The notes under the pieces: generated by a model
The model's input: the letters and a program-made list of their open reading frames with translations, nothing else
Told to the model about the DNA's origin: nothing
Database searches by the model: none
Origin: a virus
DNA: 22,839 nt
Direction: 5' to 3' (one strand)
Virus record (IMG/VR): IMGVR_UViG_3300047171_000041
Coordinates: 1-22,839 of that record
Program-made: the position numbers and the translations under genes
Shown here: positions 7,545 through 15,259 of the stretch, in pieces
How the letters are laid out: the number at the start of each line of letters is the position of its first letter
Position numbering within the stretch: position 1 is the stretch's first letter

Positions 7545-7898
7545 TTAAAAAATCGGCTTCGGCGCGCGACGCTTGCCGGGATCGTGAGCCGGCTGCTCGG
7601 GCACCAGACGCGCATAGAGATCGAAGCAGTTATTGCCGGTCGCCGCCACCCGCTTCTGCATGGTCATAATCAAGCCCAGCTCGACAGCATTCTGCAATTT
7701 TTTCACATCGCTTGCATCATCAAAGCACCAGCGCCATGTTTTTGTGCCGAGTTCATAATCGTCCTGCGCAACCTTGAACCAGCCCTTTTCAGTGATGCCC
7801 ATGGCGATCCACTGAGCGCGGCTGTGCGTCGGCAGGTTGGGTGTGACCAACGTGCCGCCGTAATTTCGCGGGTTATACCGCGATGCACCGATTGGCAT
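7545..7898 (-). CDS. Conserved small tail-region protein, function unknown
   Basis: 117 residues. Its ATG overlaps the TAA of the tail tube gene by one base (TAATG), implying translational coupling. It starts MPIGASRYNPRNYGGTLV, has a Trp-rich central part (KTWRWCFDDASDVKKLQ) and a basic Pro-rich end. I see no signal peptide, membrane segment or catalytic motif. Lying between the tube and the chaperone genes, it is probably a tail or assembly component, but I do not recognise the family. A 13-base match (GCGGCGACCGGC region near 7630) to the leader element described elsewhere is inside the coding sequence and is probably chance. Confidence 0.7.
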   Translation of the reverse strand: MPIGASRYNPRNYGGTLVTPNLPTHSRAQWIAMGITEKGWFKVAQDDYELGTKTWRWCFDDASDVKKLQNAVELGLIMTMQKRVAATGNNCFDLYARLVPEQPAHDPGKRRAPKPIF

Positions 7899-9139
7899 TA
7901 GACGGCCATGGAGTCTTGAATGACCACCATCGTATCGTCGAAGGCTGTCCCGGGCCCACCCAGGATCGATTGTTCGAGCGCGATGAAATTGAAGCTGCGG
8001 ATGATTTGCCGGTCACTGTCGTTTTTGCTGGCGGCCATCAGCTTCACGCGCGGCAGGAAAATCTGCACAAAATCCGCGTTCGGAGCGCTCGAAGTCGTCA
8101 TCATCAAAGCGAGCTGCAATTCCACTTCGTTGAGGAAGTCGGCATTCATGGTATCGGCCAGCATGAACGAGGTGAACGAGCCTTTGACGTCGAAGGTGCC
8201 CATGAACACGTTCGGGACGGTATTGCTGCCGACAACCGGATCGGCCTGGGCGGCCGCGGCGATCTGAATGTTGAACCCGGTCACAACCGCGATCGGCAGG
8301 CCTTTATAAAGCAACTTGCCATTGGTCGCGGTCAAAAGCGTGCTGGTGCTTTCGGCGGCGGCGGATGGGTATTGCTGCACGGTGCCGGCGACTTGGCTCT
8401 GGCCGATCACCCGCGCCTGGAAGGTTGCGAAGCCCGCCGCCGGCACATTGAGCGAAATATCGCTGATCCGGCAGCCGGACGAGATTTCCGAGACGCCGAT
8501 ATCGGAATACCATTGCTCAAAGGTCAAAGAGCCGAGCGTTTGGTTGGTGATGATTGCCGGAATCGTCAGTTTTTTGCCAACCGTCGCGACCGAGACCGTC
8601 TGGCCGGTGGTGTAAGCCACCAGCGCATCGCCGGGCGGGGCAATTGTCATGGCGTCCGCCACGACACCGGTGACCTGAAGATTTTGCGCGGAATCCACCG
8701 TGTCGGGGGACGAGTTGCCCGTCAACCGGACCACATCGCCGACCTTAAAGCCAGAAGTTAGGAAATTTTCGGTCGTGACGCTCAGCGTGATGACGCCGGT
8801 GGTGCCGTTGATCGAAAGAGTGGTGTCCGTGGCCGAGGCGATCGAGCCGCCCACCGCGAAGGTCGAGCGCATGAGATTTTGGAACAGGAGCTGGTAGCTG
8901 GCCGGCGACAGATAGCCCTCGATCTGACCCTGCACCTGACGCGGCCCCTGGCGGCTGTCGCGCATCTGCTGGCTGGGCAGAATTTCCTGGCTGTCGATTT
9001 CCTGGACCATGAGATTCAGGGTGGCAGCGGTCCGTCGCAAAAGCTGGCCGGCGCCGGTGGGAATCTGGCCGTAATTTGTCTCATTGATGACCGCTACGGT
9101 TTTTGCACTGCCGCGCGCATAGGTCAAAGATGCGGACAT
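7898..9139 (-). CDS. Tail tube protein (major tail protein)
   Basis: 413 residues forming the tube through which DNA passes. It resembles the phage tail tube family of about 300-450 residues. The N-terminus has a beta-rich start with NYGQIP, the middle has the segment LTFEQWYSDIGVSEISSGCRISDISLNVPAAGFATF, which is characteristic of that family (the EhWfsDi...s.f.GcrI...slplP..GmA pattern), and the rest is Ser/Thr/Val-rich beta sheet. Residues about 95-190 look like an added beta domain (RLTGNSSPDTVDSAQNL). It is placed just before the chaperone and tape measure genes, as in other siphophages. AAGGAGA lies nine bases before the ATG. Its 88-bp leader carries the shared GCGGCGACCGGCT element, consistent with a need for high expression. 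Confidence 0.85.
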   Translation of the reverse strand: MSASLTYARGSAKTVAVINETNYGQIPTGAGQLLRRTAATLNLMVQEIDSQEILPSQQMRDSRQGPRQVQGQIEGYLSPASYQLLFQNLMRSTFAVGGSIASATDTTLSINGTTGVITLSVTTENFLTSGFKVGDVVRLTGNSSPDTVDSAQNLQVTGVVADAMTIAPPGDALVAYTTGQTVSVATVGKKLTIPAIITNQTLGSLTFEQWYSDIGVSEISSGCRISDISLNVPAAGFATFQARVIGQSQVAGTVQQYPSAAAESTSTLLTATNGKLLYKGLPIAVVTGFNIQIAAAAQADPVVGSNTVPNVFMGTFDVKGSFTSFMLADTMNADFLNEVELQLALMMTTSSAPNADFVQIFLPRVKLMAASKNDSDRQIIRSFNFIALEQSILGGPGTAFDDTMVVIQDSMAV

Positions 9140-9203
9140 CGAGAAAGTCTCCTTGCTGCTTTGGCCTGCGGCACGGTGCCGTCAGGTGGGATCGATAAAG
9201 CAG

Positions 9204-9230
9204 CCAGACATTGAGCCGGTCGCCGCGTCA
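9204..9230 (-). promoter_or_regulatory. Shared leader element upstream of tail tube gene
   Basis: The minus strand reads TGACGCGGCGACCGGCTCAA followed by TGTCTGG. The first three bases are the stop codon of the preceding gene. The core matches leaders at 14820-14845 and 19030-19054. It begins about 90 bases before the tail tube ATG. It could be a phage-specific promoter or operator, or a conserved module-junction sequence. Confidence 0.5.
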
Positions 9231-9590
9231 CCCGAGATTTGCGACGACCGATAAATACGCGCTGCGCGCCAGCACGCTGCCTTTGACTGTCAGCACCGTG
9301 AAAACCAGAACATAATTCTGCGCGTTGACACCGGCATTCAGCCAAACGGTTATGCGCTGGTTGCCCGCGCTGAGCAGCGGCACACGGCCTTGCGTGCTAT
9401 CGAGCGCCAGGTCACCAATTTCGCTCGGCGTGCCATCCTGGTGCGAGATATTGATCGATTGCACGCTGGCAATTGAATCGCCGAGCGGACCAAGCTCGGC
9501 CGACAAATCATAAAACCGGGTATCGTCATCGCCCGCCGCCATGGATGGCATTGTCGGTGGCGAAGGGGACAGGCTGATCGTGCTGGACAT
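9228..9590 (-). CDS. Fibre-tail adaptor-like protein
   Basis: 120 residues with a disordered Ser/Pro-rich start and then a beta-rich Ig-like pattern: DLSAELGPLGDSIASV, ITVWLNAG, and NYVLVFTVLTVKGSVLARSAYLSVV. This arrangement (GDTIA..., then ...VWLSGG..., then ...Y.vt..itT..Gr....r...v) resembles small proteins annotated as phage fibre-tail adaptors. The role is inferred from that resemblance and from the position immediately after fibre genes and before the tail tube. A perfect AGGAGG lies just upstream, overlapping the TAG stop of the previous gene. The TGA stop is part of the shared leader element of the next gene. Confidence 0.55.
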   Translation of the reverse strand: MSSTISLSPSPPTMPSMAAGDDDTRFYDLSAELGPLGDSIASVQSINISHQDGTPSEIGDLALDSTQGRVPLLSAGNQRITVWLNAGVNAQNYVLVFTVLTVKGSVLARSAYLSVVANLG

Positions 9591-9599
9591 AAATTCCTC

Positions 9600-11159
9600 C
9601 TATGCGCCGCGTTGAAGAGTTGGCGACCACGCGCCTCTGGCCACAGCGCTTCCCGCGACCCCTTTGGGTAGCGATGCGACACCAACACCCATTGCCGGCG
9701 GCACAAAAGGCGCGGCCGCGCCGGTCAATATCGCCACAGATGTCAGATCCAATATTGCAAACGCACCCTGACCGCCGATCGAGAGCAAAGCCGCGCCGGA
9801 TATCTGAGCGAGATTCGCATTGATGGTATCGACTGCCGCTCCTGCGCCGATCGCGCCGGCGGTTGCCGCGAGCGCGCCATTCACAATGACGTCGCCGGCA
9901 CCTTGAATCACAGCGCCAGCAAGGAACGCGCCTTGCGCATCAGCCAGCACAGATCCGGCTGCCGCCAGCGCGCAGATGCTCGTCTGCACCAGCGCACCGC
10001 CGATGATTGGCCCCGCCCGCGCAACCAATGTCGCGTCGGCCGTCGAGACCAATTGGCCAACCACATTTGAGGATTCGCCTGCAGCGAGCGTGGCGCCGGC
10101 CGTAGCTGATAGGGTGCCCTGGACGCCGACCGATCCGGCGGCTGCCAAAATAGCCCCGCCGGCGATATCGAGCGCACCGCTTATGGCGACATTGGACGAG
10201 GCGGACAAAGCAGCACTCGCCGTCGCATACAGGTAGGCACCCGAATTCGACGTGGCTTGCGCCGCGAGCGTGGCGGCGACCGTTTGTGCGAGATGGCCGG
10301 ATGAGGTTGGCCCGGCCGACGCCGCCAAGGATGAGCCTGAATTTTCATTCAGCGTCGCGGCGATGCCGATGGCAGCCGCGGCAACCAATGTGGCTGATGA
10401 CGCGGCCGAAAGCTGGCCTGCCAAGTTCGATTGGGCGCTCGCAGCCAGCGATGCGCCAGCGGGCTGATTGAGGACACCTTGCGCACCGGTGCCACCTGCG
10501 CCGGCCAGCGTTGCGGTCGAGGATTGATTGAGCGCGCCGCCGACTTGAAGAAAAGCGGCGGCCACCAGAGTTGCGCCGGTTGTCAGGCTTAATGCGCCAG
10601 ACACAGCCACAGAGCCGGCGCCCGAAAAACTGACCGTCGTGGACGCCGCCAGCGCAGCAAAATCGGCCCCGCCGGCATTTGCAGCCAAGCTCGCCGAGGC
10701 CGTCTCGGCCAGCGCCCCGATCAAGGCGACCGACGCCGCGCCGACGAGGCTTGCGCTTGACGACGCTATCAGCGACCCAGCGATTGAAAGCTGGCCCTGC
10801 GCGACCAGGGCGGCACCGGCTATTTCAGATAGCGCGCCAGAAATCGACGAGGCCGCCGCGGCCGCCAATGACGAGCTGCTGGACGCATTGAGTTGACCCG
10901 ATACAACTGGTCCAGCCGCCCCAGACAGGAATGCGTTTGATGTCGCGCTTAACGTCCCTGCCGCCACCACTCCCGCGTGCGCCGATAAAGTGGCCGAATC
11001 AGTCGCAGCCAGATGACCGGCAATTGTCGATTTGGCTGTGGCCGAAAGGGTCGCGCTTGTTGTGGCGGCGAGCGTGCCGGTAATCGAACTTGGCGCAGCC
11101 GCGCCAGTCGTCCCCGCGATCGCAAGACTACCAATCCCTTGACCGGATGCTATGGGCAT
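9600..11159 (-). CDS. Fibre-like protein made of 23 exact 20-residue repeats
   Basis: 519 residues, extremely rich in Ala, Ser, Gly, Thr and Leu. After about 28 residues, 23 consecutive repeats of exactly 20 residues run with no insertion or deletion. The consensus is G-x-L-x-x-x-A-x-A-(S/T)-L-x-A-x-A-x-x-x-(I/V)-x, for example GALSEIAGAALVAQGQLSIA. The alternation of small and hydrophobic residues fits a beta-solenoid or triple beta-spiral shaft, as in fibrous phage proteins. The last about 40 residues are Pro/Gly-containing and non-repetitive (a possible tip or adaptor-binding end). It is flanked by an AT-rich tail fibre gene and a fibre-adaptor-like gene, so a side-fibre or whisker role is likely. 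No enzymatic motif is visible. The 60-bp DNA period makes repeat-number change by recombination plausible. Confidence 0.7.
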   Translation of the reverse strand: MPIASGQGIGSLAIAGTTGAAAPSSITGTLAATTSATLSATAKSTIAGHLAATDSATLSAHAGVVAAGTLSATSNAFLSGAAGPVVSGQLNASSSSSLAAAAASSISGALSEIAGAALVAQGQLSIAGSLIASSSASLVGAASVALIGALAETASASLAANAGGADFAALAASTTVSFSGAGSVAVSGALSLTTGATLVAAAFLQVGGALNQSSTATLAGAGGTGAQGVLNQPAGASLAASAQSNLAGQLSAASSATLVAAAAIGIAATLNENSGSSLAASAGPTSSGHLAQTVAATLAAQATSNSGAYLYATASAALSASSNVAISGALDIAGGAILAAAGSVGVQGTLSATAGATLAAGESSNVVGQLVSTADATLVARAGPIIGGALVQTSICALAAAGSVLADAQGAFLAGAVIQGAGDVIVNGALAATAGAIGAGAAVDTINANLAQISGAALLSIGGQGAFAILDLTSVAILTGAAAPFVPPAMGVGVASLPKGVAGSAVARGAWSPTLQRGA

Positions 11160-11166
11160 CTAGGAC

Positions 11167-12219
11167 CTACGGACCCAGAAAGACTTTATAGGCCCCATTT
11201 GCCCCTGAGCCACTGAACGAATTACTGAATATATCGGAAGGCACAAGTGAGGTCTTGAGAGCCGTTACTTGGTTTGTATTGTTATAAGGATTAGCAATTA
11301 CACCCTGATAACCACTATTGGCGTTTATCCTACCAAACACTGAATCTAACGCTGCGATATTGCCAATTTCGTATTGATTCAGAACAGGAGTTGGACTTGT
11401 AGCGTCTGCCGACATCAATCCTTGTAGATAGACCCCTGGAGGCAGCGTGAAAGCCGCAAAGTCAGTCGGTGCCGTAAGGGTCAAGAGACCCGACTTGCTC
11501 GCATCAAATGGTGTAGAGGCTGTCGGCTCCCAAATCAGATTCAACGCAGTTCCGGCACTATTTAGGGCGTAGAAGCCAAGTCGAACTTGACACGTCGTTG
11601 CCGGTGAGACTGGCGTGCCTGCCGTCTGGACTCCTATCGATACTTTGGTGATTGGGAAAGTACCGGTCCACAAAAACGCCAGCAAATTTGTGTTGTTTGA
11701 CCCAGACAGACTGTTCGAAACATTGTTGCCATTTTCAAGAAAAAAGCCATTTCCCATACCTCCCACCATGGTTGTCAATGTGGGCTGAAAAAACTTCGAG
11801 AGTTTGCCGTCCATCAACAGGCCAGGGGTTATGACTGACGGATCAAACTGACCAGCAGCACCGAGCGCGGCCAATAGCCCCGCACTCGTGGTGCCCGAAC
11901 TAACTAGCGCGGGCGGTGGAATCTCGATCGTGATGTCGCAGACATTTCCGGCGAATGTGATGGCCGATCCAGTGCTGGAATCGAGCAATTGCACCCGAGC
12001 AAGCGTGCCGGGTGATCCCGCCGTGTAGGTCCAGAGCGATAATTCCCAGGCGTAGTTGGTGCGATCTGCGATGCAAGCCACAACCTGAGTGCCACTCGTC
12101 AAGCTGGCAGTCGCGAAGGTCCGCCACGCGCCAGGGTTTTTGACGTTCGGCAAATTATAAGGGCCAGAGCCCGTGACGGTTCCGTATTCCCAAACTCTAG
12201 CGCGATACGAAATCGTCAT
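11167..12219 (-). CDS. Tail fibre/spike protein with conserved N-terminal attachment domain
   Basis: 350 residues. The first about 105 residues match a recurrent phage fibre N-terminal domain: VWEYGTVTGSGPY, then WRTFATASLTSGTQVV, then NYAWELSLWTYTAGSPGTLARVQLLDSSTGSAITFAGNVCDITIEIPP (read in parts). In that domain a WExGxGTY-like strand precedes a TLxR and an SSxGxxxxF motif. It is thought to anchor different receptor-binding parts to the virion. The remaining residues are Ser/Thr/Asn-rich beta sequence of unknown fold and probably bind the host surface. The C-terminal coding half is markedly AT-rich (71 G+C in 180 bases at 11221-11400), unlike its neighbours, a sign of recent exchange. TAGGAGA precedes the ATG. 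Confidence 0.75.
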   Translation of the reverse strand: MTISYRARVWEYGTVTGSGPYNLPNVKNPGAWRTFATASLTSGTQVVACIADRTNYAWELSLWTYTAGSPGTLARVQLLDSSTGSAITFAGNVCDITIEIPPPALVSSGTTSAGLLAALGAAGQFDPSVITPGLLMDGKLSKFFQPTLTTMVGGMGNGFFLENGNNVSNSLSGSNNTNLLAFLWTGTFPITKVSIGVQTAGTPVSPATTCQVRLGFYALNSAGTALNLIWEPTASTPFDASKSGLLTLTAPTDFAAFTLPPGVYLQGLMSADATSPTPVLNQYEIGNIAALDSVFGRINANSGYQGVIANPYNNTNQVTALKTSLVPSDIFSNSFSGSGANGAYKVFLGP

Positions 12220-12234
12220 GGCTTTGGTCTCCTA

Positions 12235-13869
12235 TCAAGCGACTGGCGCGGCGGTGATCGTGCCGGTGACGGTTTTGAAACCGCTGATCTGCGGTGCTTT
12301 AGCGCCCGAATAGGTCACGCCATTGAGCACCAGCACAGCTTCGGGATCACCGCTTTGGATTTGGCCGCCCGAACCGCTTTGATCATTGATCACCACATTG
12401 GTCAGCGTGACCTGGCGCCCTGTGGCCGCATTCAGCGTGCTCTCCATCGAAAAGCCGAGTGCGAGGGTATTGGCCGCGCCGGCCGACACCACGATCGTGC
12501 TGCCCGTCATGTTAAACAAGCCACCATCCGGGATATCGATCACGCTACCGCCAATCTTGCCGGTGGCGTCGGCAGAGCCGGTGAATGTGCCGCCAGTCAC
12601 ATTCGTGGTGCCAGAGCGGCTCTTCAGCGCGTGGGTCGAGAGCGCACCACAGGTCGAAACCCAGGAATTCAACGTCACCACGCTGGTCGGGCTGCCGCCG
12701 AGATAGATTTCATGCGTGTAGCCGTCGCCCGCCCCATTATTATGGGTGTAGCCGCCGGTCAGCACCACATTATCGGCAAAGGTGAGCAGCCCATCCTGGC
12801 AACCGGTGATTTCGACGGCATTGAGCGTGAACGGTATGCCGGGAGCCATCTCGCGCACGCCGGCCGCGTTGTTGCCAAGCGAACTTGGTATGCTTGCGCC
12901 CTGAATGGTGAGGTTGCTGATCGTCACGCCGGCCACGCTCGGCACCAACACGCCTTTGTTCGAATAAGGCTGGAGGCCGGTGCAATCGATGATCGTCTTG
13001 CCCATACCCGCGCCAGCAATTGTGCACGCGGTTCCGATCTCCGCCGTGCCGACGATGGTTCCGGCTGGAAGCTGCAAGGTCGCAGCCGCCGGCGTCGCCG
13101 CGATCAGCGCTGCCAATGTCATGGCGGATTGCGGCGTGTTCCCGATGATGCCGCCAGTCACCGAAGTCAGCGTCGGCGCCGGTGCCGCGATCGGCTGCGC
13201 CGGGATCGCGCTCTGTGGCAGCCAAGTCATATTCGCGCCATTGCTGTTGAACAGGCTGGTCAAGTAGTTGGCCGTGCCGGTGCCGCGCGAATTGGCCGCA
13301 TCCGCGTTCGACCACCATGGGATGTCGTTTACCAGGAACGAATTGATCCACATGCCATTCAGGCCATTTCCTGAGCCGATAATCTCGACACCGGTGAGGC
13401 CGGTGAAATCACCCTTCAGCGTGAAGACTTGGCTTCCGGTCATCACCTCGCCGACATCCGAGCTGATCGTGAGCGGGCCGGCGATGGCGGTCTGAGTCGT
13501 GCCCTGGTTGATGATGACGATGAACTGATTGACCACACCGCCGGGATTATTGGCGACCGACATCTGAATCGTATCCGGGCCCGTCCCGAGCGTCACCGGT
13601 GCGCCGCCGGTAATGCCGGAGGGCATTGCGAACGGATACGCCTGGCTGGCGGTCGTGCTCGTCGTCGTGGTGCCAGTCGTCGAGCCGGTTGAACCGGTCG
13701 TTCCCGCAATACCTGTGCCCCCAGCGATCGCGCCGCCACTGCCCGATGTCGAGCCGGCTGTCGAGGTTGAGGTCGAACTGGTGACAGCGCCGCTTGCGAC
13801 AAGGGCCGCAGCGTCATTCATGATCGCCGCCCAACTATCTTCCGTAAAGGTAACCGTGATCTGTGGCAT
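12235..13869 (-). CDS. Right-handed beta-helix tail spike with CBM-like domain
   Basis: 544 residues. It starts with a short helical head (TEDSWAAIMNDAAALV), then a Ser/Gly/Thr linker at about 32-75. Residues about 90-180 resemble the xylan-binding CBM60-type domain common in alphaproteobacterial surface proteins (GTGPDTIQMSVANN, the VFTLKGDFTG strand, then an NDI end). Residues about 240-540 are a parallel beta-helix of the pectate-lyase-like kind: AGTIVGTAEI, GAGMGKTIIDC, GVTISNLTIQG, DGYTHEIYLGG, and THALKSRSGTTNV, where the H-x-LKSR strand recurs in polysaccharide-related beta-helix proteins. Such spikes bind or cut host polysaccharide. I cannot identify catalytic residues with confidence, so binding versus lyase or hydrolase activity is open. 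AGGAAAA precedes the ATG. Confidence 0.8.
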   Translation of the reverse strand: MPQITVTFTEDSWAAIMNDAAALVASGAVTSSTSTSTAGSTSGSGGAIAGGTGIAGTTGSTGSTTGTTTTSTTASQAYPFAMPSGITGGAPVTLGTGPDTIQMSVANNPGGVVNQFIVIINQGTTQTAIAGPLTISSDVGEVMTGSQVFTLKGDFTGLTGVEIIGSGNGLNGMWINSFLVNDIPWWSNADAANSRGTGTANYLTSLFNSNGANMTWLPQSAIPAQPIAAPAPTLTSVTGGIIGNTPQSAMTLAALIAATPAAATLQLPAGTIVGTAEIGTACTIAGAGMGKTIIDCTGLQPYSNKGVLVPSVAGVTISNLTIQGASIPSSLGNNAAGVREMAPGIPFTLNAVEITGCQDGLLTFADNVVLTGGYTHNNGAGDGYTHEIYLGGSPTSVVTLNSWVSTCGALSTHALKSRSGTTNVTGGTFTGSADATGKIGGSVIDIPDGGLFNMTGSTIVVSAGAANTLALGFSMESTLNAATGRQVTLTNVVINDQSGSGGQIQSGDPEAVLVLNGVTYSGAKAPQISGFKTVTGTITAAPVA

Positions 13870-13886
13870 GATTTTTTCCTGTCAAT

Positions 13887-14216
13887 CTATAAAGCGTTGC
13901 GTAAAAGCCAAAAAAATTGCCGCACGATCAGGTAAAAGACCGCGCAGAAAAAAAGCATCGCCAAAGCTGCCCGCACGGCCGCCTCGGTGGACTCCGGCTG
14001 ACCATCCCCTTGCTTCTGGCAATGATCGGGCTGCACCAGGACAGCCAGAACACGGCAAAGGACACAGCCCCAGGCTTTGTGCTGCATGCGCGCACGATCT
14101 GCATGCAGGCTGACAGTCTGGTTTCTCTCGCCGCCGAGGAAGAGCGCGTTCAACAGGCAATCGAGCTGATAGCCTGCCGTATCCGCCCAAAACCATACAG
14201 CGGCGAGAAACTTCAT
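13887..14216 (-). CDS. Small C-terminal membrane protein, conserved phage family
   Basis: About 109 residues. I chose the ATG at 14216 (MKFLAAVWFW); a TTG two codons upstream at 14222 is an alternative. The pattern QLDCLLNALFLGGERNQTVSLHADRAR followed by WGCVLCRVLAVLVQPDHC resembles a small phage family in which a LNxLLGGxxxETLSxRAxRxR segment precedes a W...R.id.lf...dHC segment. That family is often near tail-fibre or lysis genes and has no assigned function. The last 30 residues form one transmembrane helix (LAMLFFCAVFYLIV) with a basic/aromatic end. A role at the membrane in lysis or adsorption is possible but not shown. It begins within ten bases of the previous stop. Confidence 0.6.
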   Translation of the reverse strand: MKFLAAVWFWADTAGYQLDCLLNALFLGGERNQTVSLHADRARMQHKAWGCVLCRVLAVLVQPDHCQKQGDGQPESTEAAVRAALAMLFFCAVFYLIVRQFFWLLRNAL

Positions 14217-14225
14217 GGCCAAGTC

Positions 14226-14780
14226 TTAAGCATTGCCATCCGTGACGGAGTAAGAACTAACCGACACCGATTGGTTGAGAGCGATCGACGTGTTGTTCAA
14301 CACGAGGTCGGTCGTGACATTGCCCTGATGCACGCAGTTGGTGCCGGATGGATCGTAAATCCGGAAGCTCGCCGCGGTGCCGGCCGCCGAAGCGGTCCCG
14401 GCCCAGGTGCCGTTGAGCGATGCGACGCCCGACGCCACGGCCAGCGCGTTCATTGGAAGCTGCATGGTGCAAAGCAGACCAGAAGGGTCGGAGGCGGCGG
14501 CATTTGCGGGCTCGGCGCCGGAGAAGATTTTCAAGGTCGGCGGCGCATAGGTCCACGTCACAGTGCCATCGGTTATGCTTGTGCCGGTGCCGGTCGGGCC
14601 ACCGGAAGCGGCGGACGTGCCGGCCGCGGTCACGCGATAGGTATTGCCACCATTGATGACCGTTTGCCCAACCGTGTAAGCGGTCGAGGCCGTCCAGCTC
14701 CCATTCGTGGTCAAAATCATCTGAGCCAGATGCTGGCTGGCGCGGGCGGTCCGCAAGCCGGTCGAAAACTGAAATGCCAT
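14226..14780 (-). CDS. Virion structural protein with carbohydrate-binding-like insert
   Basis: 184 residues. It begins with an N-terminal stretch (FSTGLRTARASQHLAQMI), then an inserted beta module at about 26-78: WTASTAYTVGQTVINGGNTY, then GPTGTG and a DGTVTWTY end, a pattern common in phage adhesins and chitin-binding-like modules. The rest (LKIFSGAEPANA, then SFRIYDPSGTNCVHQG, then SIALNQSVSVSSYSVTDG) matches a frequent phage virion protein type with an 'A-x-L-R-I-Y-S-G-x-x-P' opening and a C-terminal 'VSVSSFTVT' strand. The exact location (tail tip, fibre or head decoration) is unknown. AGAGGA precedes the ATG. Its leader carries the shared GCGGCGACCGGCT element, suggesting it is expressed at a level similar to capsid and tube. 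Confidence 0.65.
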   Translation of the reverse strand: MAFQFSTGLRTARASQHLAQMILTTNGSWTASTAYTVGQTVINGGNTYRVTAAGTSAASGGPTGTGTSITDGTVTWTYAPPTLKIFSGAEPANAAASDPSGLLCTMQLPMNALAVASGVASLNGTWAGTASAAGTAASFRIYDPSGTNCVHQGNVTTDLVLNNTSIALNQSVSVSSYSVTDGNA

Positions 14781-14819
14781 GGTGGAATCCTCTGTTCGCG
14801 GGGTTTCGTCTCATGGCCT

Positions 14820-14845
14820 GCTACATTCAGCCGGTCGCCGCATCA
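14820..14845 (-). promoter_or_regulatory. Shared leader element upstream of virion protein gene
   Basis: The minus strand reads TGATGCGGCGACCGGCTGAA then TGTAG. The first TGA is the stop of the tail-terminator-like gene, exactly as in the copy at 9204-9230. The remainder lies in a 62-base gap before the ATG at 14780. The same core occurs at 19030-19054 before the capsid gene. Confidence 0.5.
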
Positions 14846-15259
14846 TCCTGTTTCGGGTTCGTCGCTCAGCCAGCGCACAATGACAGGCACGGTCAGCCAC
14901 CCATTTGCTTCATTGGCCGCCATGGCCGAGGCGCCATTGATCGTCACCGTGCGGCCGCTGGTAAGCGAAAAACTGACATGCCGGTTGAAATAAGCCACCA
15001 GCGCGCTGGCCACAGCGAGCGCCGGCGCTTTGCCCTGTCCCACCGGCCAATTGACGGTGATGGAATAAGCCCCGCTTTCCACCATCAGGGTGTTGTCGCC
15101 CAGACCGGCGGGCGCGCGGGAATAAGAGGCCATCGTCGGCGCCAGATAAGGCCGGCCGGCCGTGGGCACATAGACCACGCCTTCCCAGGCGATATCGAGC
15201 GGTGTCACAAATTCGCCGAGATAGGTATCGAAAGCCGATGATATGAGATCGATCGACAT
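14843..15259 (-). CDS. Tail terminator-like protein (DUF4128-like)
   Basis: 138 residues. It has FDTYLGEFVTPLDIAWEGVVYVP near the start, a central ESGAYSITVNWPVGQGKAPALAVASALVAYF and an end with NGWLTVPVIVRWLSDEP. This is the layout of gpU-like tail terminators of the DUF4128 type, which cap the tail tube and join it to the head. It lies directly after the HK97 gp10-like gene, with a one-base TAATG overlap, as in other siphophage joining modules. The TGA stop is also the first codon of the shared leader element for the next gene. I see no unusual features. Confidence 0.75.
   Translation of the reverse strand: MSIDLISSAFDTYLGEFVTPLDIAWEGVVYVPTAGRPYLAPTMASYSRAPAGLGDNTLMVESGAYSITVNWPVGQGKAPALAVASALVAYFNRHVSFSLTSGRTVTINGASAMAANEANGWLTVPVIVRWLSDEPETG

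Noticed and set aside
7622-7645. Fourth copy of the shared leader element
   Set aside because: The match GCGGCGACCGGC lies inside a coding sequence and does not continue into the CTNAATRT part; codons for Val-Ala-Ala-Thr-Gly explain it.
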